Shown: positions 1-12,900 of the stretch, one piece after another | Numbering within the stretch: position 1 is the first letter of the stretch | Layout of the letters: each line of letters opens with the position of its first letter | DNA from: Mytilus edulis | Taxonomy: Eukaryota; Mollusca; Bivalvia; Mytilida; Mytilidae | Assembly: GCF_963676685.1 (NCBI RefSeq) | Contig: NC_092349.1 | Span: 79,186,604 to 79,250,603 of the forward strand | Direction: 5' to 3' | DNA: 64,000 nt | Made by a program: the position numbers and the translations under genes | The notes under the pieces: generated by a model | What the model was told of the DNA's origin: nothing | Seen by the model: only the letters and a program-made list of their open reading frames with translations | Databases searched by the model: none

Positions 1-2545
1 TTAATGTAATATACAGTCACAGAAAATAATTATATTTATAAGTACGTCTGAGTCAGTGACAACTCTACAACAGATGTATCCATCGGATCGCCATCAATGA
101 TGGTGATACAAGGCTGTGTACATAATGTATATACAACTCGTCTAAACATCAACCCAACAATGTTAGATCTTGTAAATTTGCTTTCGCAAATTTTTGGTTC
201 TTCCCTCGCCGGGATTCGAACCCATGCTACTGTGATATCGTGACACCAAATCGCCTACACTGCAGCCATCCCGCTAGACCACACGACCACCTGGGCTCTA
301 AAAAAAAAGAGCTTTCGCTGGCCGTGTGTTACCTTTCCTCGTCAGTTTTAATCTAGCGGCGTACTACAGTACATGATATATAAGGCATGAAGATGTTATT
401 GTTACAGATCAGCTAAATTATCTATAGTAAAGGATCCTACAAATTAATGTAATATACAGTCACAGAAAATAATTATATTTATAAGTACGTCTGAGTCAGA
501 CATCTTCATGCCTTATATATCATGTACTGTAGTACGCCGCTAGATTAAAACTGACGAGGAAAGGTAACACACGGCCAGCGAAAGCTCTTTTTTTTTGAGA
601 ACCCAAGTGGTCGTGTGGTCTAGCGGGACGGCTGCAGTGCAGGCGATTTGGTGTCACGATATCACAGTAGCATGGGTTCGAATCCCGGCGAGGGAAGAAC
701 CAAAAATTTGCGAGAGCAAATTTACAGATCTAACATTGTTGGGTTGATGTTTAGACGAGTTGTATATACATTATGTACACAGCCATGTATCACCATCATT
801 GATGGCGTTCCGATGGATACATCTGTTGTAGGGTTGTCACTGACTCAGACGTACTTATAAATATAATTATTTTCTGTGACTGTATATTACATTAATTTGT
901 AGGATCCTTTACTATAGATAATTTAGCTGATCTGTAAAAATAACATCTTCATGCCTTATATATCATGTACTGTAGTACGCCGCTAGATTAAAACTGACGA
1001 GGAAAGGTAACACACGGCCAGCGAAAGCTCTTTTTTTTTGAGAGCCCAGGTGGTCGTGTGGTCTGGCAGGACGGCTGCAGTGCAGGCGATTTGGTGTCAC
1101 GATATCACAGTAGCATGGGTTCGAATCCCGGCGAGGGAAGAACCAAAAATTTGCGAAAGCAAATTTACAGATCTAACATTGTTGGGTTGATGTTTAGACG
1201 AGTTGTATATACATTATGTACACAGCCATGTATCACCATCATTGATGACGATCCGATGGATACATCTGTTGTAGGGTTGTCACTGACTCAGACGTACTTA
1301 AAAATATAATTATTTTCTGTGACTGTATCTTACATTAATTTGTAGGATCCTTTACTATAGATAATTTAGCTGATCTGTAACAATAACATCTTCATGCCTT
1401 ATATATCATGTACTGCAGTACGCCGCTAGATTAAAACTGACGTAGAAAGGAAACACACGGCCAGCGAAAGCTCTTTTTTTGAGAGCCCAGGTGGTCGTGT
1501 GGTCTAGCGGGACGGCTGCAGTGCAGGCGATTTGGTGTCACGATATCACAGTAGCATGGGTTCGAATCCCGGCGAGGGAAGAACCAAACATTTGCGAAAG
1601 CAAATTTACAGATCTAACATTGTTGGTTTGATGTTTAGACGAGTTGTATATACATTATGTACACAGCCATGTATCACCATCATTGATGGCGATCCGATGG
1701 ATACATCTGTTGTAGGGTTGTCACTGACTCAGACGTACTTATAAATATAATTATTTTCTGTGACTGTATCTTACATTAATTTGTAGGATCCTTTACTATA
1801 GATAATTTAGCTGATCTGTAACAATAACATCTTCATGCCTTATATATCATGTACTGCAGTACGCCGCTAGATTAAAACTGACGTAGAAAGGAAACAAACG
1901 GCCAGCGAAAGCTCTTTTTTTGAGAGCCCAGGTGGTCGTGTGGTCTAGCGGGACGGCTGCAGTGCAGGCGATTTGGTGTCACGATATCACAGTAGCATGG
2001 GTTCGAATCCCGGCGAGGGAAGAACCAAACATTTGCGAAAGCAAATTTACAGATCTAACATTGTTGGGTTGATGTTTAGACGAGTTGTATATACATTATG
2101 TACACAGCCATGTATCACCATCATTGATGGCGATCCGATGGATACATCTGTTGTAGGGTTGTCACTGACTCAGACGTACTTATAAATATAATTATTTTCT
2201 GTGACTGTATCTTACATTAATTTGTAGGATCCTTTACTATAGATAATTTAGCTGATCTGTAACAATAACATCTTCATGCCTTATATATCATGTACTGCAG
2301 TACGCCGCTAGATTAAAACTGACGTAGAAAGGTAACACACGGCCAGCGAAAGCTCTTTTTTTGAGAGCCCAGGTGGTCGTGTGGTCTAGCGGGACGGCTG
2401 CAGTGCAGGCGATTTGGTGTCACGATATCACAGTAGCATGGGTTCGAATCCCGGCGAGGGAAGAACCAAAAATTTGCGAAAGCAAATTTACAGATCTAAC
2501 ATTGTTGGGTTGATGTTTAGACGAGTTGTATATATATATATATAC
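1..2545. repeat. 441-bp tandem array with pol III-like promoter boxes and one orientation switch
   Basis: One unit (about 1-443) and a partial unit (444-498) lie in reverse orientation, followed by four full direct units and a truncated fifth, starting near 499, 943, 1387, 1828 and 2269. Units are 441-444 bp and nearly identical. Each carries an exact A-box match (TGGTCTAGCGG, e.g. 616-626) and a B box (GGTTCGAATCC, e.g. 675-685) in a tRNA-like head, then about 200 bp of unrelated body. The acceptor-stem halves do not pair, so this is a tRNA-derived (SINE-like) repeat and not a working tRNA. Short ORFs inside each unit are by-products. The array runs off the left edge of the window. Confidence 0.85.
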
Positions 2546-2617
2546 AACTCGTCTAAACATCAACCTATATATACAACTCGTCTAAACATCAACCCAACAA
2601 TATCAACCCAACAAAAG

Positions 2618-2648
<31 letters not shown>

Positions 2649-2650
2649 GA
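2530..2650. repeat. scrambled AT-rich end of the 441-bp array
   Basis: The last direct unit stops in (TA)n, followed by two inverted fragments of the same unit (each reading caactcgtctaaacatcaac) and another (TA)n run. This looks like a recombination or replication-slippage breakpoint. Confidence 0.7.
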
Positions 2651-3500
2651 ATGTCTTCAGTCTATGGAGATCATTTCGATGGACAATAATATGGCATCTG
2701 GTCTCAAATACAAACGAAATGATGATATAAAATAGAGAGCCCATGCATTGCTAAAAGTTTCTTTTATACTTGTTTAATTGGTGGACATGAATTTACAGAC
2801 AATGCCTCTTTAAAAGATTTTTAACGTGTAAGTGCTTGAATAAGTTTACTTCAGGTGCAATATCAGAGAGTAAATAATGGTTCTTCTATTACCTTCTCCT
2901 TGTTATTAACAGGCGTGTATGATCGACTATGTCATTTCGTTCTAATACATAACGAGGGAAAATCAATCCAATGAGGCCAACATCCAATAGATAAAACACA
3001 TAAGTGGAAAACATTAAAAATATTTTTATTAAAAAATAGACGTGACAAAATGAAATAAACCCTCCAAACAAAGTTAATTTTATTTACTGTCAACTGGAGC
3101 TTTACCCCAAAAAAATATTAAAATTACTAATGTCAACTATGGGTTCCTTATCTTTTCTTTATATATGCATGATTTCTTGGTATACAGTCTACATTTACTT
3201 ATAAAAATGTGTATTTGTGCATAATGAGTGAAAAAAAATTGACTGAGGGCAAGTTTCGAAATTCAAAAATAATATTTAAAACATGAAATTCAATATAAAC
3301 AAATATTTTTCTAAAGAAATTTTTTTTTTCCTTTCCCACATCATCTTAGCACTAAATATTCATAGTCATCAAATAGAAATAATCTAAAATGACATTTGAA
3401 AAGATAAACAAAACAAGAGTAACTTACAGAGTAAAACAGTAAAAATGGAAGCGTAAATAATACAGTATCACAGTCGGGCTTCTTTACAATTGGTTTCCTC
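2651..3500. other. AT-rich intergenic sequence, no gene seen
   Basis: Separates the tandem array from the 3' end of the carbonic anhydrase gene. No convincing coding pattern and no recognised repeat apart from A/T runs. Confidence 0.5.
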
Positions 3501-3509
3501 CTATCTCTT

Positions 3510-3515
3510 TTTATT
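3510..3515 (-). terminator. candidate polyadenylation signal, carbonic anhydrase gene
   Basis: AATAAA on the minus strand about 140 nt after the stop codon. It is the nearest canonical hexamer I found downstream of exon 8. Confidence 0.4.
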
Positions 3516-3655
3516 AAAAGCAACAAATTAAAATAAATGTCACAAATATTATGCTTGTTTAGTTAAAATGAAAATAATAATTAAACATATTTAACATCAA
3601 TAGATGTAAATAGTTTATGGGATTTCCTTGTATAAAAGTTTGTTTTATAGAAATT

Positions 3656-3943
3656 TCACATCTTGTGACCATACATAAAACCGCTGGTCAATATACCTAT
3701 AAAAATTACAAATAGAGATAAACTTGTGCTGATAGCATTGTTTGTGTTGTCATGTGAGTGCTGACAGACAACGTTAATAGGTTGAACTGTTTGTGGAGCT
3801 TGAGTGGACGGCTTCTGAGTAACAAAACTCGAGTACACGTTTCTTCCGTTCAGTTGTTGAAGAGGCCTAAAATCATCAACTAGGTCTTCTTCATGAGTAG
3901 CGTTTACCGTTGTCTTCTTTATTTTGTTTCTAAAATCACTCAT
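3656..3943 (-). CDS. carbonic anhydrase exon 8 (C-terminus and membrane tail)
   Basis: Encodes residues 242-336 and the stop. It continues SSSQ with MSDFRNK, then RPLQQLNGR, a Ser/Thr/Gln-rich stalk and a terminal hydrophobic segment ending YGHKM. Acceptor taatttcag. Confidence 0.92.
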   Translation of the reverse strand: MSDFRNKIKKTTVNATHEEDLVDDFRPLQQLNGRNVYSSFVTQKPSTQAPQTVQPINVVCQHSHDNTNNAISTSLSLFVIFIGILTSGFMYGHKM

Positions 3944-6900
3944 CTGAAATTAAATTAGAACAAAAAGTTTGAATGGAATTATATTCAAATTTTAATACAA
4001 TGTTTATGTAATATATACGATGTAATTACATTTGCTATTGTTCGTCACCAAGTCAAGGGAGGTAGTACTAGTCCTGTCGACAAAATAGAAATTACTCTTT
4101 TCTATTGTGTATACTTTTCATTTAACACTTGGTCTTCTTGGTTTTTCTATTGGCAATAATTTTCTTCATATTTAGTTTACCATGTTAACATACATATGTA
4201 CTCTTTCCAAATTGGAAATCACACAATCTTATTCTTGTTCTGAATATGAGTGTAATATTTGACGCTAGACATATATAACTTCATCATTATCATGTTTATG
4301 TTTGCTTTTCACATTATAGTCTTTTTAACAACCCTATGCTCAACGAGGATTCATTCCTTGTAGTTAAATAGTGTTTTGGGGCCTTGTAAAGCTTGTTTTT
4401 TCTGTTTGAGAGAAGGCTCCATGTTGTATATAACGGTTTACTTTTACAAATTGTGACTTGGATGGAGACTTGTCACATTAGCACTCATACCACATCTTCT
4501 TTCATCTGTTACATAGATAGTTTACTGTTATAGAACTGTATAATAGAACAATACAATATTAACTTTATTACCTGACTACTAGAAATTGTGATTGGTTGTG
4601 TAAAGACAGTCCAAACAACACTTTCGTAGCACGGAGGCGTAGTTAGACTTCCTCTGTATCGATAATAGTGTACTAAATCTATTGGTACCAGTCGCTCCAT
4701 AATTACTGGGGGGATTTCTGTAGTGTCATCTACAAAACATAGCATAAGGAATCAAAACTTAATGTCATCTACAGAGCATAGAAGAGGAATCAAAACTTAA
4801 TCGCATCTAAAGGGCATAACATGGGGAATTAATTAAAACATCAATGTCATCTAAAAAAACATAGCACGAGGAATCAAAACTCAATGTCATTTACAGAAAA
4901 TAGTACGAGGAATCAAAACTCAATGTCATTTACAGAACATAGCACGAGGAATCAAAACTCAATGTCATTTACAGAACATAGCACGAGGAATCAAAACGCA
5001 ATGTCATTTTAAAAAGAACATAGCATGAGGAATAAAAACTTAATGTCATTAAAAGAACAAAGCATGAGGAATGAAAACTTAATGTCATTTAAAGAACAAA
5101 GCATGAGGAATCAAAACTTAATGTCATTTATAGAACATACCATGAGGAATCAAAACTTAATGTCATTTATAGAACATACCATGAGGAATCAAAACTTAAT
5201 GTCATTTATAGAACATACCATGAGGAATCAAAACGTAATGTTATCTATGGAACAAAGCACGAGTTATCAAAACTCATGGTCATCTATATATAGATATACT
5301 AATTGCACGAAATGAAAAAAACTCAATGTCATATTTACATAAACATGTGATAATCAGATTTCATAACTATGGCTTTTTGATAATGAAAGAAATTTAATAC
5401 AAAATTAACCTTAGGGAGTCTTAATATAAATAAATATATATTTTGACATAGCGGTGTTCATATCATGAAACAAATGTATTTACTCCTTTAAATGATCGAA
5501 AAAGTTAAACTTGGATCACTTTATATACTTGTTAAAGTGTAACATGAGACAACATTTAGTTTTATTATAATGCATTATAATTCCCTCGGTTTTAGTTTGT
5601 TACCCCGATTTTGTTTTTTGTCCATGGATTTATGAGTTTTGAACAGCGGTATACTACTGTTGCCTTTATTTACATTATAAAGTCAAATTTATTAGCATCT
5701 ATAGTTCATCAAGTGTTTAAAAAATAAAAGCATACAAAATAATAGTTTTTACCTCATTAAGTTATTAAATATTCACAATGCCCTAAGACAGAAATGTACA
5801 AAGTAATCACGCTTTTCGCGCGAAGGCACATTTAGATATTATCTATACTACATACACGTTAGATTAATATTTTGTTTTGCCTCTAGCATCAGACGCGATG
5901 TTAAGACGTGTTTTAAGTTCGTTAAACGTCTGAACCAATGTGTCAGTGGTTAATACGTGTACAAAGAAACAAGTGATAATCTCGTAAACTCATGTATCTA
6001 AAATTCAAATCAGTTCTTGTATCTCTTTTCAGTTAGAAAAAATTATATTATAAGTGATAAATTTCTAAAATTTGACTCAGTCTGTTATAAAAGATATAGA
6101 TCTCAAATGGGTTTTCTAATTACCTTTATGTGCAACGTTTTCGAGGTAGTTAAATACTTCTTCAAAGTGTATGTTGTGTCGTCCAATCTGAAATTATAGA
6201 AACAGTATGCAAGGAAAAAATAACACAAATGATTCATGCACAAAGCCTTCAATGCCAAGCAACAGAGGGTGTGATTTCAATGGGATGGGCTTTTGGTGAT
6301 CGAAAATTGTACGTATGAATTGTTAAACATTTGGTAATCATTGTTGTATGCGATACTTTGTTAGACAACAGTTACTATTTACAAATCCAAAAATAAGAAA
6401 CAAAAAAATAAAATAAACTACATTGCCGCCATTTGAATTAATTACGCATGTGTCTATATCAAGATTTTTCGAGGTCATGAATTTTACTATTGTACACATA
6501 GTCTAATCAAATAGGAACATTGCTTATAGAATGGTTGAAAAATACAGAAAGAAGTATCAAGCAAATGGTGTATTAACGCTTTAAGTACAGATATATTTTG
6601 ATTTTTTTTCAAACATAATTTTATGAATCAGACTTGTTTTTTTTTCTTAGACTCAAGAAGAGTAGTCTAAAGTCTGAAAATATAAAAATTGTGTCCTGTA
6701 ACCGTTGTCCTCTATTCACTGTCGTCGCATTTTTGACGGGCTCTGGGTTAGCATATTCAGTTAAAGTTGTCGACACCCCGATTGTATTCTAAATTTATTT
6801 ACGAATTTTTTAATAAAAAAAATAACAATGCCCCGTACAAGTCATATTAAAAAAAAAACACAATCAACTAGCTTATACCATTTATAAAACATCGTTTGCA

Positions 6901-9900
6901 AATAGAAATACCGATTTTTTTATGTTTTAATATAAACCATCTGGTAAATAAATTACTTTATCATCACTGAGCATAAATGAGTTTTGATTGGGAGAACCAT
7001 CATTTATGTATATTCTTTCATCTTTTTGCGCATCTATTTTATTTGTTGGCTTCTTTGCTCGGTTCTTGATGTCTTTTCTCATTGTTGCATATTTTAGACT
7101 CCCCTAGAGCGTCACATATACAATACAACTACATATTGAAAATAACATGGTTAACTAAAAAAAATAAATATTGAATCTGGTAAGGTTGTATATTCATTTC
7201 AAACTTGCAAATATTTACCTCAAAGAAAAATCCCAATACCAAAAGACCATCTGGTTTATCAATAGCATCTTCTATCTTTTGGAACCTATCTGAGTAGTGG
7301 ACTATATGCATCTGAAAAATATCTTTTTTCATTAGAATAGTTTATGTTGTAGTTAGTATGACAGATATTATATAGTAATCGCATTATAAGCAAATAAATA
7401 TCATTGTATAATGTAAAAAATATGAAGTGTAGACAACAAATGTAAATTATAATGAAAAAATTGTTGCAGTTCAAGCGTTTTCGTGGATAGTTTATTCGTA
7501 AATAATGTATGGTCAATCAGAAAGAGACTGTCCGGAAAAATGACAATGGTTAATACAAACTAACTCTACAAAGTTCCTAATGAAACAATTTTCCTAAATA
7601 CAGAAGCTGAACATTATGTTTTATGCTCAGTGGTAAATGTAAAAAACTCTCAAATTTGTAAAACAGAAACACATTGCCGTGCAGATCTGAGAACGGATAA
7701 CTCAGTAACACTCGACAAAATAAAACACAGACGAAAGATATCAAAAGGACGTTCAAACACATAATCTGAAAACAAACTGACAATGCTATGGTAAAATATC
7801 AACACACAATAAAAAAAAGTCCACAATACTCAACCGTGACTCAACATACAATCAATTAAAGACTAAGCAACATGAACCTGTCAAAACTATGGTGAATATC
7901 AACTGCTCCAGATTGATCATGATTCATATACAAAAATTAACTACCAATTTCAAATCGCACATCAACACCAAGCTGCATACTGTGCAACGGAAGTTATGAA
8001 TGGATGGATTGGTAGAGGAAAAGGGGGAGGATAAAGCATTGTGACTCAATACAAATAAGGCCTAATAGATCACAAATTTTAACCTACGGGATTTTAGTAG
8101 TGTATTTGTTTCTTGTAAGGTGTTGCAGTTTTGCCTATAGTGTTTTATTTCGTTTCTTATTTTCTGTGTTTTAATTTGGTTTCGTATTTTCTTTGTTTTC
8201 ATTTTTGTTGTGTATTTTTTAACCTACACTTTGAAGCAGTATATAAATGTACACTGTGAATTACATACCTCCATTGGGTAATGATGGTCGTCAATAACGT
8301 GTTCAGAGCCTTTGGTATTGTCTGCTCCCCAATGGAAATGGAACTGTACCGGTTTGTATCCACCAGTCACCCCACCACCATGTGTTCTCAATGACGTATC
8401 AACAATGTCAACTTGAACTGAAACGAAAGACTTTTTAAATATATAAAATCATACAAATAGGTTGATTATATTCCAGAGATGTACATGTCAGATAGGTTCC
8501 AGAAATTTTTCCATATTTACATATTCTAGAGATGTACATGTCAACTAGGTTCCAGAAATTTTTCCATATTTACATATTCCAGAGATGTACATGTCAACTA
8601 GGTTTCAGAAATTTTTGCATATTTTCTTTATTGGTTCTTTTGGTTCTGTGCGATATTTTACTTTCATAATTAACAAGTCACTGGAAGTCTATCATCATAC
8701 ACTTAATACTTGACCATACAATATATTGTAGAGATTAATTAACAAAAATATCATTGTTTCAGCTGTTTTTTCAAATTGAAGTAGAATTTAGAGAATATAT
8801 TTGTTTCATTAATGTAAAATAAAGAGATGTGGTATGATTGCCATTAGGACAACTACAAAAATGTATCAACTAGAGTTAAAATAAGATGGATGTAAGGAAA
8901 AGTTTTGGACAACTGTACGACTTACAACAATGAAACTTTAGTTTAGTATTCATTAACAATATCAGGTATGGTTTCTTTTACAAATAGTGACTTGTATGGA
9001 GAGTTGTCTCATTGGCACTTATACCACATCTCCTTTATATCTATATTCACAACTACATGCCAGTATTTTTTTTTCAAACTCGTGCTTATTCGATTATTTT
9101 GTAACAGGGCGAACAGCTAGGATTCGAAACCTACCCTAGTAGATATTATTACAAGAAAACATTACAGCTCGAAAAATTATCATTTTGAACTAGCTGACGG
9201 TTGATACGGCTTGGTGTAACCAAATTATATGCTTAATTAAAAACTTATTTCTACTTTACAAGACGTTATGTAAATTTTGCGGTTTTTGTAAAGCCTGTGC
9301 GACCGTAAAGATTGACAATGATTGTACATAACACATACAATACATGTATACTTGCATTTAAATAACACAATAATATCTCTACATCGGTATATGACAGTCA
9401 TATTTAAATATATTTCTCACCAATAGTTTAAAATAATATAATAATATTCTTTATATATCGGTATATGACAATCATATTTAAATATCTCACCAGTGTGTCC
9501 ATTGTTTTTCATTGTCATGTTTGCCTGCACTAGTTCTGAAAATCCTTTAAATCCAAACTGAAGCAGGCTGACGTCAAATGTTGCTTTTTTCGATTGAATA
9601 GCAACAGGTGATTGCATCACTCCAGCACAGTCCGGATACTCTTCATGCCAGTGGGCGGGACCTGATTGGTGAAATATTATCATAGACTTAGTAAACGCTC
9701 GTAAATTAATACCAGAAAGTATACTCATAAATTATATTTGTTCAAAGGAGATTATACAAACTAAAATTATAAAGTTTATTTTGCTCTTTATCAATCTAAA
9801 TTCCACATGTATCAAGGGGTACAATCAAAATCACGTGATGGATATACACACACCGGAAGTAACAGTCGAGCAGACCGCTTGAAAGGTAAGTAGTCGTATT

Positions 9901-12900
9901 TACTTGTTTATATCAATAAAATTTAATAAATAAGGTAGTGCACCGAATGTAGGATACTATCAAGTTTTGAAATACACAATTATCCTTGCTGGAAAGCGTG
10001 CAGTTAATGCTAACACTTCGACACAGTTCCAAAATTTCACCGTCGAAGTGTTTGCAATAACTGCACGCTTTCTAGCAAAAACAATTGCGTATTTTAAAAC
10101 TACATACTATCCGACATTCGGTGTGCCAACTTATTAATCAAAATTTAATTGATATAAACAAAAAATGCAACTACTAACCTTTCAAGCGGCGAGTTTGACT
10201 GTAACTTCCGGTGTGTGTATATCCATCACGTGGTTTTGATTGTACCCCTTGTGTATGACATGTATCTTATTTTTACTCAAGATTTTCATTAACTAATGCC
10301 GTACAGTTTCATGATTGTATAATGTCATTGAAGTTGAAAAGTAGGAAATATTATAGTACTTATTTTTAAAATATAATCATTTAAGTGTACTCACCATGGA
10401 TTCCGTTGTATTCCCATACAGAACCTACAATTAAAGAATATTAATAAAAGACTGATACATGCAACTCTTTCTATTATTCCATTTTAGAATCACCTTGAAG
10501 GTTCACTGCATGGTGAATATTAAGACAAATACAAAGTCTAACAAGGCCATATGCATGCTTCTGATTTGGGACAGGCGCACACATTCAGCGAGTTTAATAA
10601 GATCTCAATCCTCCCCCTATACATTGTACCTCTAGCTAATGTAGAATAGTAGAATAAACAAACACATGTAGCACTTCGCACAGTAAAACTTTAATCCTGC
10701 CTTTTTTTTTTACTCAAAACTCCTGTCCTGCCTATTTTTTTCAAATTTCATCCTAGCCCCCCCCCCCCCCCATAAAAATGAAATGGTAGCTCCCTTAATT
10801 GTTTTCACCATGGCGTATTCCAAACCTCCCAATAAAATCTTACAGAAATGCGATTATAACTTTTCAAATTGAAAGAGTGATGTTAAGTTGTAAATTGGTG
10901 CATTCCAAACCTCTTAATTAAACTCTGAGACTCCACAAATGCAATTATAACTTATTAAATTGAAAGAGTGATGCCGAGTTAAATAATGCCATACCTGTAT
11001 ATGTAACACCGGTATACACAGCTGTGAACTCCCAGCTTAAAATAAATTCCAGAGAATACAATTTAAGCCAATTCCCAGCCGTTTGCATAGTGACACAGAC
11101 TACATGTCAACTATAATTTAATTTCTTTAATGAGAAACAATTGTCAAAATGTAAATTCCTCAAACTAATTTATGGGGACTGTCGGATGATGGCAACTTAT
11201 GGTTTAGTATACATGTACTTTAAAACTTTAACATTATATGTATTATAAAATATGCTTTGATATGAAAATGTTTATATTTATGATGATATTCAGATTTAAA
11301 ATTTAATTTATGCATTATCCGATTTTATTTTCAAAATATGCACGTACATATCATGTTCATATCCGGACACTGTCATAAATCACAGTAATGATAGTCGGAA
11401 AGTCAATGTACATGTATTTTAAATTGAGTTAAGGAAAATGTTGTACCGTTTTCTTTATCAATAGTAATTTAATATTAACCAAAAGAGCGAAGTTAAATTT
11501 GATACTCTCTTAAACAAAAATATTAACCAAAGGTATAAATATAAAAAAAAATTATAAGATGTGGTATGATTTCTAATGAGACATACTCATACCGCATAGT
11601 CAGCTTTAAAGGCCTTGAAATGACAGTGTTAAACAATGCAAACGAGAAAACTAACAGACTTATTTATGTATAAAATAAAATTGAGAATGGAAATGGGGAA
11701 TGTGCCAAAGAGTCAACAACCCGACCATAGAAAAAAAAAACAACAGCAGAGGGTCGCCAACAGGTCTTCAATGTAGCGAGAAATTCCCTCACCCGGAGGC
11801 GTCCTTCAACTGGCCCCTAAACAAATATATACTAGTTCAGTGATAATGAACGCCATACTAATTTCCAAATTGTACACAAGAAACTAAAATTAAAATAATA
11901 CAAGACTAACAAAGGCCAGAGGCTCCTGACTTGGGACAGGCGCAAAAATGCGGCGGGGTTAAACATGTTTGTGAGATCTCACCCCCCCCCCCTATACCTC
12001 TAGCCAATGCAGAAAAGTAAACGCATAACAATATGCACATTAAAATTCAGTCCAAGAGAAGTCCGAGTCTGATGTCAGAAGATGTAACCAAAGAAAATAA
12101 ACAAAATGACAATAATACATAAATAACAACAGACTACTAGCAGTTAACTGACATGCCAGCTCCAGACTTCAATTAAACTGACTGAAAGATTATGATTTCA
12201 TCATATGAACATCAGGCACAATCCTTCCCGTTAGGGGTTTAGTATCATACCATCATAACATATATGAGAAGAACATAACCCGTGTCATGCCAACAACTGG
12301 TTTTTGAATAAATGTGTTTAGTTCCAATGCAAAGACCCTACAAGTGACTCATTATTAACGCCAAAATATGCAATCTTTAATGACCTGACAACAGTATCGT
12401 AACTATATCCCTTCTTAATAAGTCTATTCAAAGGTTTTGTTAGTTTTTGAGGTGAATACTGACACCTTTGTGCTTTATAAAGAATATTTCCATAAAAAAT
12501 TGGATGTGAAATACCTGAACGTATAAGAAGTCTGCATGTTGAGCTATATTTACGAATGATGTCCTTTAATATACCGATGATAAAATTTAGTAAATGTTTT
12601 GAATAGTTTGTGATATCGAAAACCCTGGTGTAATAATTTTTCAGTAATACATAAATTTCTCTCGTTAAAATCTAAAACATTGTTACATACACGAGCGAAT
12701 CGTACAAGTTGAGATATATAAACACCGTAAGATGGTGACAAGGGAACGTCACCATCTAAAAATGGATAATGAACGATAGGAAATGAAAAATCATCTCTTT
12801 TATCATAAATTTTAGTATTCAGCTTTCTGTTAGTGGTATAGATATCAAGATCGAGGAAAGGACAGAGGTCATTGTTAGTATTAGCTTTATTCAAAGTAAG

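Noticed and set aside
609-701. A functional tRNA gene in each array unit
   Set aside because: A and B boxes are present, but the predicted acceptor-stem halves (GGTCGTG and CGAGGGA) do not pair. The spacing also needs an oversized variable region.
648-2629. Repeated 70-83-residue open frames across the 441-bp units
   Set aside because: They track the repeat and run through the pol III-like head. The translation has no protein character and differs only where the repeat does.
4509-4745. Reading exon 7 as a stand-alone 78-residue gene with its own ATG
   Set aside because: The N-terminal Met codon lies in the intron upstream of the TGTAG acceptor. The exon joins exons 6 and 8 in phase to give a complete alpha-CA.
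5025-5315. A 13-residue repeat protein on the plus strand
   Set aside because: A by-product of a 39-bp minisatellite inside an intron; the repeat is explained by the splice-site copies.
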